Shown: positions 45,001 to 54,686, counted from the stretch's first letter. The stretch: 64,000 bases of DNA from Deltaproteobacteria bacterium (GCA_020632995.1 JACKEN010000009.1:244848-308847); one strand, 5' to 3'. Numbers and translations: made by a program. Notes: generated from the letters alone by a model not told the origin.

Positions 45001-47085
45001 CCGGACCACCCGGGTCTGGTCGTGGGCTGGGCGACGGCGCTCATGCGCGTCGATCCGAGCACCGCGAGGGCGCAGGCCATCTTGCCCCGACTCGAGGAGG
45101 CCTCGCGGCGGTTCCCCTTGGACACGGCGGTGACCGCGGCGCTGGCCCGGGCGCACCAGCGCGCCGGAGCGCCGGAGCGCGCGGCGGCGACCCTCGAGCA
45201 GGCCGCAGCGCGCAGCCCGACCGACGCCCACATCTGGGGTGCGCTGGTCGGCGCACGCTGGGACCTGGGCGACCAGGCTGGTGCCCTGGACGCAGCTCGG
45301 TCCCTGGTGCGCGCTGCTCCGGGCGCGCCCGGAGGGTACCGGCTCCTCGCCGTGCACCTGGTCCGGGCGGGCGATCCCGAGGGCGCGGTGGAGGTGCTCG
45401 AGCAGGGGATCTTGCGACTCCCGCTGGAGATCTCCCTCTACTCGGACAAGGCGCGGATCCTCACGAACCTGGGCCGCCACGAGGAGGCGCTGGCGACCGC
45501 CGAGGCCCTCGTGACCAGGCAGCCGGGCGATGGCGAGGCGGCCCTCGAGCATGCCCACTTGCTCTCCACCATCCCGGGGACCAGCCGCGCCCGGGTGCTG
45601 GCAGCCTACCAAGGCGCGGTGGACCGTGCACCCGGAGTGTGGCCGTGCACCGACGCCCTCTGTCGCTACCTGGTATCGCAAGGTGACCTGCGAAGCGCGG
45701 AGGTCGCGCTCTCCGACTTCGAGCGCGCCAACGGATCTCACATCTACGTACAGGGCACCCGAGCGGAGATCCGGCGAGCCGGAACCGAGCCCTCACAGGC
45801 CCTCGAGAGCCTCGCCCAGACCCTCCTCGCCGAGCCGGAGTATGCCTACGGATGGAACCTCTTCCTCCGGTGGGCCGAGGAGGACGAGGCCTGGCCCCTC
45901 GCCCAGCGGGTCCTCCCCGCCATGGGGGCTGGCGTCCGGCTGGATCCGGAGATGGAGGCGCGCCGCCTGTGGCTCTTGGCGCGGGCGGGCACCGCGGCGG
46001 CAGCGCTGGAGCCGGATTGGGCCCGCCTCCTCGCGAACCACCCGCGGGCCCTCCTCCCCCTCCAGCTGCGGATGGACCAGCTCCTGAGCCTGAGGTTGCT
46101 GCCCCAAGGCCGTGCCCTGCTGGAGCGGGCCACGGCCAGGATGGTCCCCGGGCCGGAGCTGGAGGGGCTGTGGGTCGAGCTGGAGGCGGCCGACGACAAG
46201 GTCGAGCAGGCTCTCTTGCATCTCGAGCGACTCTGGCGCTTCCCGGACGTCGCCGCCGGGATCGTGTGGCCTGCCCTGGGGGCGCTCGCACGACGGAACG
46301 CGCTGGAGGAGACCACCCGGCGCCTGGTCGACGCGCTGGGCGCAGCGCGCCCCCCTGCCGCGTCGGTGCGACGCTTGCTGAGCGCGGTCCTCTCCAACGA
46401 CCGGCGGATCCACGACCTCTGGATCCTGGCGCGCGGGCTGGCGCGGGCAGACCTGAGCTTCGACAGCCGCGAAGAGCTGGCGACCGCTCTGAGGCAGCTG
46501 TGCGAGCTGGGGGAGGCCCAAGACGTCCTGTCCATGGTGGACGAGCAGCGCGCCCGCTTCGAGGCCCACACCGAGCTGTGGGCGGTAGAAGGCCTCGCGC
46601 TCCTGAGGATGGGTCGACCCTTCGACGCCGCGGCCAAGCTGGAGTCCTGGCGGAAGCGCCCGGGGCTCACGCAGATCGTCCTCCTGATCTATGTCTCGGC
46701 GCTGGAGCAGCTCGGGCGCTGGTACGATGTCCGGGAGGCGGCCCGCTACGCGCTGTCCCGCCTGGAGCGACAGAGCAGCGCCAGCAACCTCGCCGCGGCC
46801 CTCCTCGCCGCGTCGCTGAGCGCGGACGACCACGACTGCATGGTGACCGACTACGCCACCTTCGGCGCCCTCCTCGGACCAGCCTCGGACGCCGCTCCGG
46901 TGCCCACGTTCCTCCACCTCAGCCACGAGGCCCTCACCAGCACCGAGCCCCGTCAGGTGGCGGTGCTGCACCGGCAGGTGCGGCGCTACTTCCCCCAGCA
47001 CCCGTGGATGCAACGGCTGTGGCGCGGGGTGTTCGAGGCGCGGCTGCCGTGGTGGTGGCGCCTCTGGCTGTTCTTCCGCCGATAG
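42004..47085 (+). CDS. Giant TPR protein with embedded C39-like cysteine peptidase
   Basis: An unbroken 1693-residue protein. Residues 1-300 and 500-1690 consist of helical TPR-like repeats (for example LPRLEEASRRFPLDTAVTAA and EQAAARSPTDAHIWGALVG). Between them, about residues 310-440, is a papain-like domain. PHTPVRQRHKSCLPASVACA carries Cys325, NAHACTALGLDE carries His402 and LLLHDPGVDF carries Asp420, matching the Cys-His-Asp triad of C39 peptidases. No signal peptide or transmembrane span is evident. The TPR arms may hold substrates or partners for the peptidase. A gap of 61 bp separates it from the previous gene. Confidence 0.85.
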   Translation: MASRRDLPDIETIRGLYDAHRYLDAYALTRDAWRDRSLAAELDVPALLLAGRLARRLGSGQFSEALFRLAAARAPELPEVIYYCAPTHGVKSSLYNLLARHEARHDLGSDDPELDASWCAQHALLLAAVHDFERARARLADARALHDGPWTLACAATVALGDKQWAEALTLAEEAWARSPGLGQAAVIISGALTATGRAAEAAERWLTYAEDGQSRVVLELGMHEALMVAQRDGPSATALVAHARQLAPRLEILAPLADRSTRYVAAHLQAELAKHAGDRQSFLHHTEALPTPYHRALVSNIKANPDGRRWILPHTPVRQRHKSCLPASVACALSHFGVELNQEALAQQVTYDGTPYWRVVDWAHAQGLVTRQFLMDGDTARVVLQAGLPFVFSLNSMSNAHACTALGLDEAAGTLLLHDPGVDFMREMLLSRVDQGDAPVGPAALIIAPAALEPKLAALDLTSEDEARAMQAFVKALDTGGTDQARAVQTGLAAKAPGSAPSRYLEALVAFLAAKQGRAIELLQGLLQQHPHCIPVKRMLLDAITARRDPAALRAFLEAVLSERQLPGLEGSQGWLHPEAGIYTRLADSLRHYRPQVGRAETLLQKALLWAPEDAAAYHVLADLLATTSGPEASLLPARVAATLEPEDEHYASTYAELLRRCGRGEEALAWLERRVERASEAGGGATWVTLVSALEQLGHPERALTTVSRAVLARPQDGELAGFAATVFARFGKVEDAARALASCEAHGTAQSHLQAAARVAHSRGDLEAALDLARRWLVEDARSPAAHALVAALTQQHVGADAARALVEGWRAERPQDRELVALAESLLVREESIEDQEARVAARLAEDPLDAWAWREQAWLRLRLYDQAPAAERPRRLADAEAAIRQAVEADPTAAAALALEACLLDRQGDMQAALRRFGRALAADPEYHFPLDEMHRLVLAVPEDQRGELVDILTEAFSGMSRDPVTFPAALELIADALGPTAVEAAAERWRRFAPDHPGLVVGWATALMRVDPSTARAQAILPRLEEASRRFPLDTAVTAALARAHQRAGAPERAAATLEQAAARSPTDAHIWGALVGARWDLGDQAGALDAARSLVRAAPGAPGGYRLLAVHLVRAGDPEGAVEVLEQGILRLPLEISLYSDKARILTNLGRHEEALATAEALVTRQPGDGEAALEHAHLLSTIPGTSRARVLAAYQGAVDRAPGVWPCTDALCRYLVSQGDLRSAEVALSDFERANGSHIYVQGTRAEIRRAGTEPSQALESLAQTLLAEPEYAYGWNLFLRWAEEDEAWPLAQRVLPAMGAGVRLDPEMEARRLWLLARAGTAAAALEPDWARLLANHPRALLPLQLRMDQLLSLRLLPQGRALLERATARMVPGPELEGLWVELEAADDKVEQALLHLERLWRFPDVAAGIVWPALGALARRNALEETTRRLVDALGAARPPAASVRRLLSAVLSNDRRIHDLWILARGLARADLSFDSREELATALRQLCELGEAQDVLSMVDEQRARFEAHTELWAVEGLALLRMGRPFDAAAKLESWRKRPGLTQIVLLIYVSALEQLGRWYDVREAARYALSRLERQSSASNLAAALLAASLSADDHDCMVTDYATFGALLGPASDAAPVPTFLHLSHEALTSTEPRQVAVLHRQVRRYFPQHPWMQRLWRGVFEARLPWWWRLWLFFRR

Positions 47086-47117
47086 GCCTCGCGGACCTGC
47101 TGGGCTAGGCTGTTCCC

Positions 47118-48510
47118 GTGCCGCGCACCTCGCCCCCCGCACCTCGCCGCACTCGTGACGCTATTCGCAGCGAGTGGCTGCCACGAGGTCGTGGCCCTCC
47201 CCGCCCCCGACCTCACCGACGCGCAGTCCATCCTGCTGATCTGGAGCCCACACGTCGGCGAGGTCGAGGCGGTGGCGGCGGACGTGCAGGCTGGCCTGCC
47301 GGGCCTGGTGCTCGGTGAGGCGGAGGCGGTGCACGCGCTCACCTTCGCCTGCCCGGTAGCCCGCCTGGGGCTCGAGGCGGGCCGGCAGGACCTCCTCGAG
47401 CTACCGGGGGACGAGGTGCTGCTCCCGGAGCCGGTGCGCGCCCTCAGCTGGCAGTCGGGCCAGGGCGAGTGGCGCGCGTCCGAGGCCGAGCTCCCGCTGG
47501 TGCAGGACGTCCTGCATCGCCTCCCCCTCACCCCCGAGCGCCGCTGTGTCGCCCGGCAGGCCGAGCTGGTGCGGGTGGACACCGCCCTCCCCAACGACGG
47601 GCACCGGGAGGCGGCGCTCGCCATCCACCTGCCCGACGACACCGCGCTGGTGGCCTCGCGGGAAGGCTTCTTCTACCGCGTACGGCCCAGCGGCCGGGTC
47701 GAGACGCTACCCCGGCTGATCGAGGGCGTGCCCCTCGCCGCCCACGCCCAGGACGACGGCACGGTGTGGCTGCTGAACGACGGCGGCCAGCTGACCCGCG
47801 GCCCGCTGGAGGGCCCCCGCGAGCTGGTGGCGGAGCGCCCCGGGCTGTTCGGTCGCAACATGATCGCGGAGCTCACCGGGCCCACCGACCCCGCGCTCCC
47901 GCTCGAGCTGTTCGTCGCCACCACCTCCAAGACGGTCGCGCGCTTCGCCGAGGGCACGTGGACGGTGTTCGGCCGCGCCCGGCCGAGCATGTTCTCTGTC
48001 CCGCGGGTCCTCTGGCGCGGCCCCGCCCGCGCGGCGGCGCTGGGGTTTGGCGACGGTGGGGAGCTCCTCGAGTACGAGCAGGGCCGCACCAACGTCACCG
48101 ACCTGGGCCAGGACCCCGCGGTCGGGCTCACCGAGACCGAAGCGCTCGGCCTGGTGCTCGGCACCCGCCGTGGCCAGGTGCTCATCCGGCAGGGCGGCGC
48201 GTTCACGCCGCTGGCGTCGTCGGTGTTCCAGAGCTACGCCCTGGTGCTCCAGCCCCTCCCCGAGGGCGCCCTCCTCGTGGGCGGCCTCGAGGGCCGCTTC
48301 GGCTTCGACTACGGCCTCGCGCAGTGGCTCCCGGGCCTCGGCTTCTGCCCGCCATTGGACCTCGACGGGATCGGGGTCGTGAGCGCCCGGGTGGACGACC
48401 GGACCTTCCTCTTCCTCACCGTCACCAACCTCAACCCCGACCAGGCCTTCAACATCGCGCTCATGCGGCTCGAGACCCTGCCCGCCCGCTGTCAGCCCCC
48501 GAGCCGCTGA
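47118..48510 (+). CDS. Hypothetical lipoprotein, probable beta-propeller
   Basis: About 464 residues. GTG 47118 and a one-base change in the run of six Cs at 47133-47139 give a good lipoprotein signal HLAALVTLFAASGC; GTG 47155 alone would leave it too short. The body has repeated strand-rich segments (GFFYRVRPSGRVETLPRLI, GTVWLLNDGGQLTRGPL, GGELLEYEQGRTNVTDLG), which suggest a beta-propeller. The function is unknown. Its end overlaps the convergent oxidase gene by 19 bp. Confidence 0.65.
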
Positions 48511-49627
48511 AGGCCGAGGAACCCCACCGGGAGGTCGGTCACGCCGCGGAGCACCCGGTCCGCCACCGCCTGCCCGAGGGCGGGGGCGAGCTTGAAGCCG
48601 TGGCCGCTCAGCCCCACCGCCACCTGCACGTGCGGGTGGCGCGGGTGGTGATCCACGATGAAGTGGCCGTCCGGGGTCATCGCGTACATGCAGCGCACCG
48701 TCTGCAGGACGCCCTGCCCCGCCTTGGGGAGCGAGCGCTGCAGGAACGCCTGCACCGCCTCCGCCTCCGCCGCCGGCACCGGCCGCCGGGCCGCGTCGGG
48801 GCGTCGAGCACCTCACCCCCCGAGTGCTGGGCCACCTTCACCCCGTGCCCCTCGAAGGCGGGGAGCCCGTAGAACACGCCGTGCTCGGGGTGCTCGAAGA
48901 GGAACGCAGGGCAACCTGCATCGAGGTCGTACTCCGGGGCGGACGGGTACCAGAACATGGTCTTCCCCAGGGGCCGAACCGGCAGGGTCAGGCCCAGCGC
49001 GGCGAGGACGCCGCCGAAGGCCCCGGTGCACACCGCCAGGTGCCGCGCCCGGGCCTCGCCTCCGGCCCAGCGCACCCGCACCCCGTGGGCGTCGACCTCG
49101 ACCGCCTGCACCTCGACCCCCGCCACCAGCTCCGCCCCCGCCGCCCGGGCCGCCTCGAGGTGCGCCTGCACCGCGGCCTCCACCCGGAGCACCCCTGCGT
49201 CGGTCTCGAGCACCGCCCGGTGCCCCTCGGGCACCACGAACCCGCCGAAGCGGGCCATGGCCTCGCGCGGATCAAGGTCCTCGACCGGGAGCCCGTGCTC
49301 GGCCGCGCTCTGCAAGACGCCCTGCACCACTACTCCGTCCGCCGGCCCGACCTGGAGCACCCCGCAGGGGTGGTAGAGCCGCTCGCCGACCTCGCGCTCC
49401 AGGGCGCCCCACAGCGCGTAGGCGCGCATGAGGAGCGGCACGTAGTCGGGGTGTTCGAAATATGCCTTGCGGATGACCCGTGAGTGCCCGTGGGAGCTCC
49501 CGAGGGCGTGGACCAGCGCGTGCTGCTCCAGCCCCAGCACCCGGGCCCCACCGCGCGCCAGGTGGTAGGCGGCGGCGCTCCCCACCCCGCCCAGGCCGAT
49601 GACGATGGCGTCGTGGATCCCGCCCAT
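48492..49627 (-). CDS. FAD-dependent sarcosine / N-methyltryptophan oxidase-like enzyme
   Basis: About 378 residues from ATG 49627; ATG 49639 is an alternative. The dinucleotide-binding start is IHDAIVIGLGGVGSAAAYHLA. SSHGHSRVIRKAYFEHPDYV follows, as in MSOX-type oxidases. Near the C-terminus GVKVAQHSGG and RCMYAMTPDGHFIVD contain the covalent-flavin Cys and active-site Lys positions of the family. One missing base near 48798 shifts the frame between EVLDAP and AARRPVPAAEAEAV. It should oxidise an N-methyl amino acid or similar secondary amine to an aldehyde and peroxide. Confidence 0.85.
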
Positions 49628-49770
49628 GCCTGGGCTCATATCAGGGCGGACGGAGATCGGCACGTCGTTCGAAAGCAGTCATGCAATCTGCTCACCCAAA
49701 CAAGGGACGGGCGGAGGTGGGGCCGATCACGGCCTTGTGTGCGGGGGGCGGCGGCCTGTAGTCGAAGGGC

Positions 49771-50499
49771 GTGCGAGCATTCGTCCTGGTTGCCCTCCTC
49801 TGCCTCTCGGTCGCGTGCGAAGAGGAGACCGAGCTCGGCGCGCTACAGCACGCCGAATGACGAGGAACCAGGCGACTGAGCGGTGCCGGATGCAGGTTCT
49901 GCAGCGTGGGAAGGGTGCTCCATCCTCACCGGCTTCGATGCGGTACCGTCGCCCCACCGTCAGTCAGATGTCCGAAGTGGTTGCGCTCGAGGATCTCGGT
50001 GACCACGTCGATGTCTCGGTCGCCTTCGAGGTCTCCATCTCGGGAGTCCTCCCCCAGGGGCCCTTCATCATCTACACGCAGGGCAGCCTGCTCTACAGGT
50101 GCAGTGCAGCAGGGCTCACCCTCGTCGAGGAGCAGTCGAACGCACTCTGTTGAGGCCACTCGAAGGCAGAACTCAGCACTCGACGGTCGACACGAAGCTC
50201 CTACATGAGTCCGGGCAGCGCTGACGATTCTCCCCGCCGAGCTCATCCCGGGCGTGACCTCAGCCGGCGCCGCCGACCTCACCCACGCGGTCGACGTCGA
50301 TGGCGAGTCCACAATGGAGTCGTTCGAGGTCCTGACCGAGATATCCACGAGCGGGCAGGTCTCGGTGACCACTCCAGCCGGGACGTTCGACGCCTGGGCG
50401 GTGACCACGACCGAGAACGGCGAGACCTCCACCACCTACTGGGCGGAGGGTGTCGGCAGGGTCGCCGACGACGCCATGGAGCTTGTCGCCTACGAGTAG
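49771..50499 (+). pseudogene. Small lipoprotein gene, broken by frame changes
   Basis: GTG 49771 starts a lipoprotein signal VRAFVLVALLCLSVACEEE, but the frame stops at 49860. Further pieces in other frames are SQMSEVVALEDLGDHVDVSV, GPFIIYTQGSLLYRCSAAGL and, to the stop at 50499, PGVTSAGAADLTHAVDVDGE and TTPAGTFDAWAVTTTENGET. Together they make a plausible outer-membrane lipoprotein of about 240 residues with a beta-strand-rich body. At least two frame changes are needed. No family recognised. Confidence 0.5.
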
Positions 50500-50504
50500 G
50501 CGTC

Positions 50505-52086
50505 TCAGTCGAAGTCGGGCGCGTCGCTCCCCATGATCGCCTCGACGTCCCGCCGGAACACCTCGGGGTCCGGCGTCGACCGCGCCAGCCGCTCCGCGTC
50601 GAGGAAGAAGCCGAGCAGCGTGCAGCGCGCGTCGACCTCGGCGTAGCACCGCGTCGCCGTCGCCAAGGACTCCGGGTCGCCGAGGGCGATGAGGCTGTAG
50701 AAGGCGGCCTGGAGCACCTCGCTCCCGGTGTGGTGGCGCTCGAGCAGCGCCACCAGGAGGTCACGCGCCTCGGCGCTCCGGTCTGGACCAGCCCGTACAA
50801 GAGCTCGGGCGCGGGGCGGCGCCGGTAGGTCTCGATCAGGAGACGCGCGTCACCGGGGCCGAAGGCTTGGGCGTACGCAGGCTCGACCCGCCGGCCTCGA
50901 TCCGCCGGCGGAGGGCTTGAAAGGCGGGTCGACCGCGCAGGCGCTCGAAGTCCGGCTCGCGATCGAGCTGGGCGCCGACCTCACCGAACCTCGCGGCGCG
51001 CTCGAGGGCGGCCACCGCCAGGCCCCAGTCTTCGGCCAGGCTCGCAACGCAGGCTGCATTGTGGAAGAACAGGCGCCCGAGGGCCCGGGGCTCGTCCACC
51101 CAGGCCTCGCGGGCCAGGGCCAGCGCCGCGTCGAGCTGCCCGCTCTGGGCGTACAGGGCGATCGCGTTGCCGATGAGAGAGCCCGCGTAGCGGCCGTCGT
51201 ACCCGACCACCTGGTCCCGGACCCCCTCGAACAGCGCCAACGCCCGCGCAGCCCCAACCGTAGCGGCGACGGCGGTCAGCGCGGTGTCGACCAGCTGGAC
51301 ATCGAGGGGGTCACGCGCGAGGGCCTCGAGGCCGATGCGCGCCGCCGCCGCGAGGTCCTTCTCGGGCCCCCTCACCAGCGTCGCGATGGCCGCGACGGGG
51401 TCCGCCGGCGCTCGGCGCACCACCTCGTCCGGGACGCGGTGCCGCTCGACGTAGTCCTCGTCGAACGAGAGGCGTTCGATCCGGTCCGACAGGAAGCGCC
51501 ACTCGAAGTCTCGGCGGCGATCCGGGTCCTCCTCGAACTGGATCGCGAGCTCGAAGGTGCGCGTGCCGTCGCCGAGGCGAACGTCGAGGGCGTCGTCCTT
51601 CAGCTCGGCCCCTTCGATGTCGGCATAGGGGATGAGGGTGGTCTCGAAGGGCATCGCCAGCACGTGCAAGAGGGCCTGCTCAGCCACGAGCACGACCCCA
51701 TTGGAGACCGGCACCACGTGATCGACCCGGCCGACGCGCGTCCCCGCCTCGGCCTCCACCCGCTCGACGATCTGCGTGTGGTGGCAACCGACGGGCCGCC
51801 CGAGCCACGAGTAGACGAGCAGGTGCTCCGCCAGCCACGGCGTCGTCAGCCGCGCGCTCAGGAGCTCGGCGAACGCGGCCGCCCAGAGCACCATCTTGCG
51901 CCGCGGGAGCGCTGCGAGATCCTCGGCCCACCCCGCGTAGGCGAGCTGGACCTCGTCGCCCAGCTCGAGCAGGCCCTGGGCGCGCCGGGTCGCGATCGCC
52001 AGCTCCGACGGCACCTCACCCGCCTCGAACGCCGGGAGGAGCGCGGCGGCCGCGCGATCGGCGAGGGCCTCCATCGAGGGCGTCAC
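50505..52086 (-). CDS. Hypothetical protein with TPR-like helical C-terminal half
   Basis: About 525 residues from GTG 52086 (VTPSMEALADRAAAALL); ATG 52074 is also possible. The first half is acidic and mixed (ELGDEVQLAYAGWAEDLAAL, EVQAL-free core). The second half has TPR-like pairs such as ALFEGVRDQVVGYDGRYAGS and ALERAARFGEVGAQLDREPD. The frame changes near 50870 and again near 50770; the end FLDAERLARSTPDPEVFRRD to the stop at 50505 follows. It lies 1 bp after the DUF1963-like gene. Function unknown. Confidence 0.55.
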
Positions 52087-52087
52087 G

Positions 52088-52873
52088 TCAGGTCCCCTGG
52101 TACTCGGTGTGGATGGCACCACACTCGGCACAGCCCAGCACCCACTGGTAGCCCTCCGCCCACTCGAGCTGGATGATGGGGTAGAGGGGCTCGGAGCAGC
52201 AGCGCCAGCCGTCTTGCACCCAGTCGACGTAGCCGCCCACCTTGTCGCCGCGGTGATGCCAGCGCTCCCACGCGTACAGGAAGCGGACCTCCTCCCCGTC
52301 GACGTCGAGGGTCAGGCCGCTCACCTTCGTCGCCATCCAGGCCCCGCCGGGGCCGAGCTCCTGCACGCCGGGGTAGTCGTCGACGAGCCGCCCCAGCACC
52401 CGCGCTGGCGCCAGGGGCACCCCGAGGGGCCGGTCGATGGGGTCCGTGATCCTGGCGGCGTCGATCCAGCGGTGGCTGAAGGACGCCTCCTCCTCACCGC
52501 ACTCGTTGGGGCAGAAGAAGACCTGGAGGCCGTCCGCGTCACGGGGGCACGGCAGGCAGGGCACGTCCCGGAGGAAGAGCTGATAGCGCAGCTGCATCTC
52601 GTCGCCGCACTCCTCGCAGATCGGCCAGCGATCGAGCTCGGCCCGTGAGAACAGCGGCGTCCCACCGAACTTCGAGTGGCGGACGTCGTCGGGCCCCGCC
52701 TCCCGGGCCCGAAGATCGCAACAGACGCGCTTCTCGGCGCTGAGCCGGATCCAGGCGGCCATCGCGCCCCCGACCTCGCTCGGCGCGAGCTTGGGCCCCG
52801 GCGAGGCGCGGGTCGGGGCCTCGGCGGCCTGGGTCGCGTACGCGGGGTCGATGCGCCAGGGCTCGCTGCTCAT
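52088..52873 (-). CDS. DUF1963/YwqG-like Cys-rich hypothetical protein
   Basis: A 261-residue protein. KFGGTPLFSRAELDRWPICE near residues 68-87 resembles the YwqG/DUF1963 family. Four Cys pairs, CEECG, CPNECG, WRCCSEP and CAECG, look like one or two zinc ribbons, which is unusual for the short family. There is no signal peptide. It is followed 1 bp later by the TPR-like hypothetical gene, so they form a pair. No function can be given. Confidence 0.6.
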   Translation of the reverse strand: MSSEPWRIDPAYATQAAEAPTRASPGPKLAPSEVGGAMAAWIRLSAEKRVCCDLRAREAGPDDVRHSKFGGTPLFSRAELDRWPICEECGDEMQLRYQLFLRDVPCLPCPRDADGLQVFFCPNECGEEEASFSHRWIDAARITDPIDRPLGVPLAPARVLGRLVDDYPGVQELGPGGAWMATKVSGLTLDVDGEEVRFLYAWERWHHRGDKVGGYVDWVQDGWRCCSEPLYPIIQLEWAEGYQWVLGCAECGAIHTEYQGT

Positions 52874-52924
52874 CGGCGAGGCAAGCTACCACACCGCGCC
52901 ACGGCCGTGCTCATATCGGGGCGC

Positions 52925-53275
52925 ATGAAGATCTACACCTACGCCGGCTGCAGCACGTGCAAGAAGGCCCTCAAGTGGCTGGACGCCCACGGGATCAGCT
53001 ACGAGAACCTGCCCATCCGCGAGCGCCCGCCGACCCAGAAGGAGCTGAAGACGATGCTCGGCTACCTGGGCGGCGACCGCCGGCGCCTCTTCAACACCTC
53101 GGGCCAGGACTACCGCGCCCTCGGTTTGAAAGACACCTTGCCAAGCATGAGCGACGCCGAGGCGATGAAGCTCCTGGCGGGGAACGGCAACCTCGTGAAG
53201 CGCCCCTTCCTGCTCGGCGAAGGGTTCGGCCTCGTCGGCTTCAAGGAGGAGGAGTGGGCGGCCGCGCTCACGTAG
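52925..53275 (+). CDS. ArsC/Spx-family thioredoxin-fold protein
   Basis: A 116-residue protein with the family start MKIYTYAGCSTCKKALKWLD and a CxxC at residues 9-12. RPPTQKELKTMLGYLGGD and LVKRPFLLGEGFGLVGFKEE complete the ArsC/YffB/Spx fold. The CxxC points to the Spx/YffB branch rather than classical arsenate reductase. It could be a redox-sensitive regulator or a glutathione-dependent reductase. It stands alone. Confidence 0.87.
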   Translation: MKIYTYAGCSTCKKALKWLDAHGISYENLPIRERPPTQKELKTMLGYLGGDRRRLFNTSGQDYRALGLKDTLPSMSDAEAMKLLAGNGNLVKRPFLLGEGFGLVGFKEEEWAAALT

Positions 53276-53903
53276 CCCAAGGCGGTGATGACATGCGAGA
53301 TGAGGTCATCGAGCTCGCGCGGCTGGGGTGCTACCATTGCTCCGGAGCGCCGACGCCGGACAGCTTCGTGCCGTTCGAGGAGCAGCTGCCCCTTGATCCA
53401 CCAGCCGGTCTCCGATGAAGAGGCCGCGGACGCATGTTGTCGGTCAATAGAGATAGAGATGGACAAGACTTTGGGCTGGGCTGGCAGCTCCTGCACCTCA
53501 TCTGTCGAACCCGGCTGAAGGTTGGGTTGCCTCGAGTCCGCGCGCCGGCCAGGGTTCGAATGTCACGACCGAGACTGGGCTGCCCGAGTCCCACGGTAGC
53601 CTCGCCGGCCCGCAGAGGGACAATTCTCAATTCAAATGTTCGAGGTGGAAGTTCCGAGACACCAGAATGCTCTGAGGAGTTCGGCACCGAGGCGAAGGAT
53701 GATCTGGGGCAAGGCCATGTCGAGATGACCGCGTCGCGCAGTATCAGATTGTGCGTGCGGAGGCCCACCGTCGGGGCAGCGGACGCGCTCCCGGACCGTG
53801 CTCTCTCGGCACCGGATGACGAGTTCCGCATGCCTTCGCCGCGATGGCGTCGCCAAGTCGGTGCGGATCGAGCTGGAGTCGGTCGAGGACTACTGGCGGC
53901 GGG
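53276..53903. other. Lower-GC gene-poor stretch with short coding remnants
   Basis: About 630 bp with visibly lower GC (for example AATTCTCAATTCAAATGTTC around 53621-53640). Two short ORFs look real in part. ATG 53293 to 53418 gives MRDEVIELARLGCYHCSGAP, 41 residues. ATG 53816 to 53917 gives a 33-residue ORF with VRIELESVEDYWRRVTAP and runs into the end of the convergent hydratase. Neither matches a family I know. The region may be a decayed gene or an insertion scar. No terminal repeats are visible. Confidence 0.4.
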
Positions 53904-54686
53904 TCACCGCCCCTTGAACACCGGCGGCCGCTTCTCGAAGAACGCGGCCACCCCCTCCGCCGCGTCCTCCAGCATCGCGTTCACGGTGATCAGCCCCTGC
54001 AGGTGCGCGAGCGCCCCCTCCAGGGGCATGCCCTCCTGCTGCACCAGGGCCCGGCGCCCCAGCCGCAGGACGGCGGGGGAGTAGCCGGCGAGCTTGTCGG
54101 CCCACGCCTCGACCTCGGCGTCGAACGCCTCGGCCGGCACGGTGCGGTTCACCAGGCCCATCTCTTCGGCCTGCTCGGTGGTGTAGTTCTCGCCGAGGAG
54201 CATCATCTCCCACGCGGTGCGACGGTCCACCGTGCGCAGGATCAAGGCGGAGATCATGAAGGGGAACAGGCCCCGCTTGATCTCCGGGGTGCCGATCTTG
54301 GCCCCCGCCTTGGCGATCGCGAGGTCGCAGGCCAGCATCAGGCCAAGGCCGCCGGCCACGCAGTGCCCGTTGACCGCGGCGAGGGTGGGCTTCGACAGCC
54401 CCAGGATCAGCTGGAACAGCTTCGGGAAGCGCCCCCGGGCCTCGTGCACCTCGAGGAAGTGCTCGCCCCCGACATGCTCCCGAGGTCGGCCCCAGCGCAG
54501 AAGGCCTTGTCGCCCGCGCCGCGCAGGACCACCACGCAGGCCTCCTTGTCCGTCGTCGGCGGCGGTGAAGGCGGCGAAGAGCTCCTCCAGCATCTGGCCG
54601 CTCAGTGCGTTCGCCTTGTCGGGGCGGTTGAGGGTGATGCGGATGATCCGCCCCGTCTTCTCGTAGAGGATGGTCTCGTAGCTCAT
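53904..54686 (-). CDS. Enoyl-CoA hydratase/isomerase family protein
   Basis: About 260 residues from ATG 54686, overlapping the TetR stop as ATGA. ITLNRPDKANALSGQMLEEL and AAVNGHCVAGGLGLMLACDLAIA are crotonase hallmarks. A frame-shifted tract between about 54555 and 54485 hides VVLRGAGDKAFCAGADL, the oxyanion-hole strand, and two opposite changes restore the frame. The enzyme should hydrate or isomerise an acyl-CoA. Control by the coupled TetR regulator is likely. The 3' end overlaps a short remnant ORF. Confidence 0.87.
   Translation of the reverse strand: MSYETILYEKTGRIIRITLNRPDKANALSGQMLEELFAAFTAADDGQGGLRGGPARRGRQGLLRWGRPREHVGGEHFLEVHEARGRFPKLFQLILGLSKPTLAAVNGHCVAGGLGLMLACDLAIAKAGAKIGTPEIKRGLFPFMISALILRTVDRRTAWEMMLLGENYTTEQAEEMGLVNRTVPAEAFDAEVEAWADKLAGYSPAVLRLGRRALVQQEGMPLEGALAHLQGLITVNAMLEDAAEGVAAFFEKRPPVFKGR

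Noticed and set aside
43255..45741. 828-residue minus-strand ORF opposite the TPR/C39 gene
   Set aside because: Shadow of the uninterrupted 1693-residue gene, which has domain evidence.
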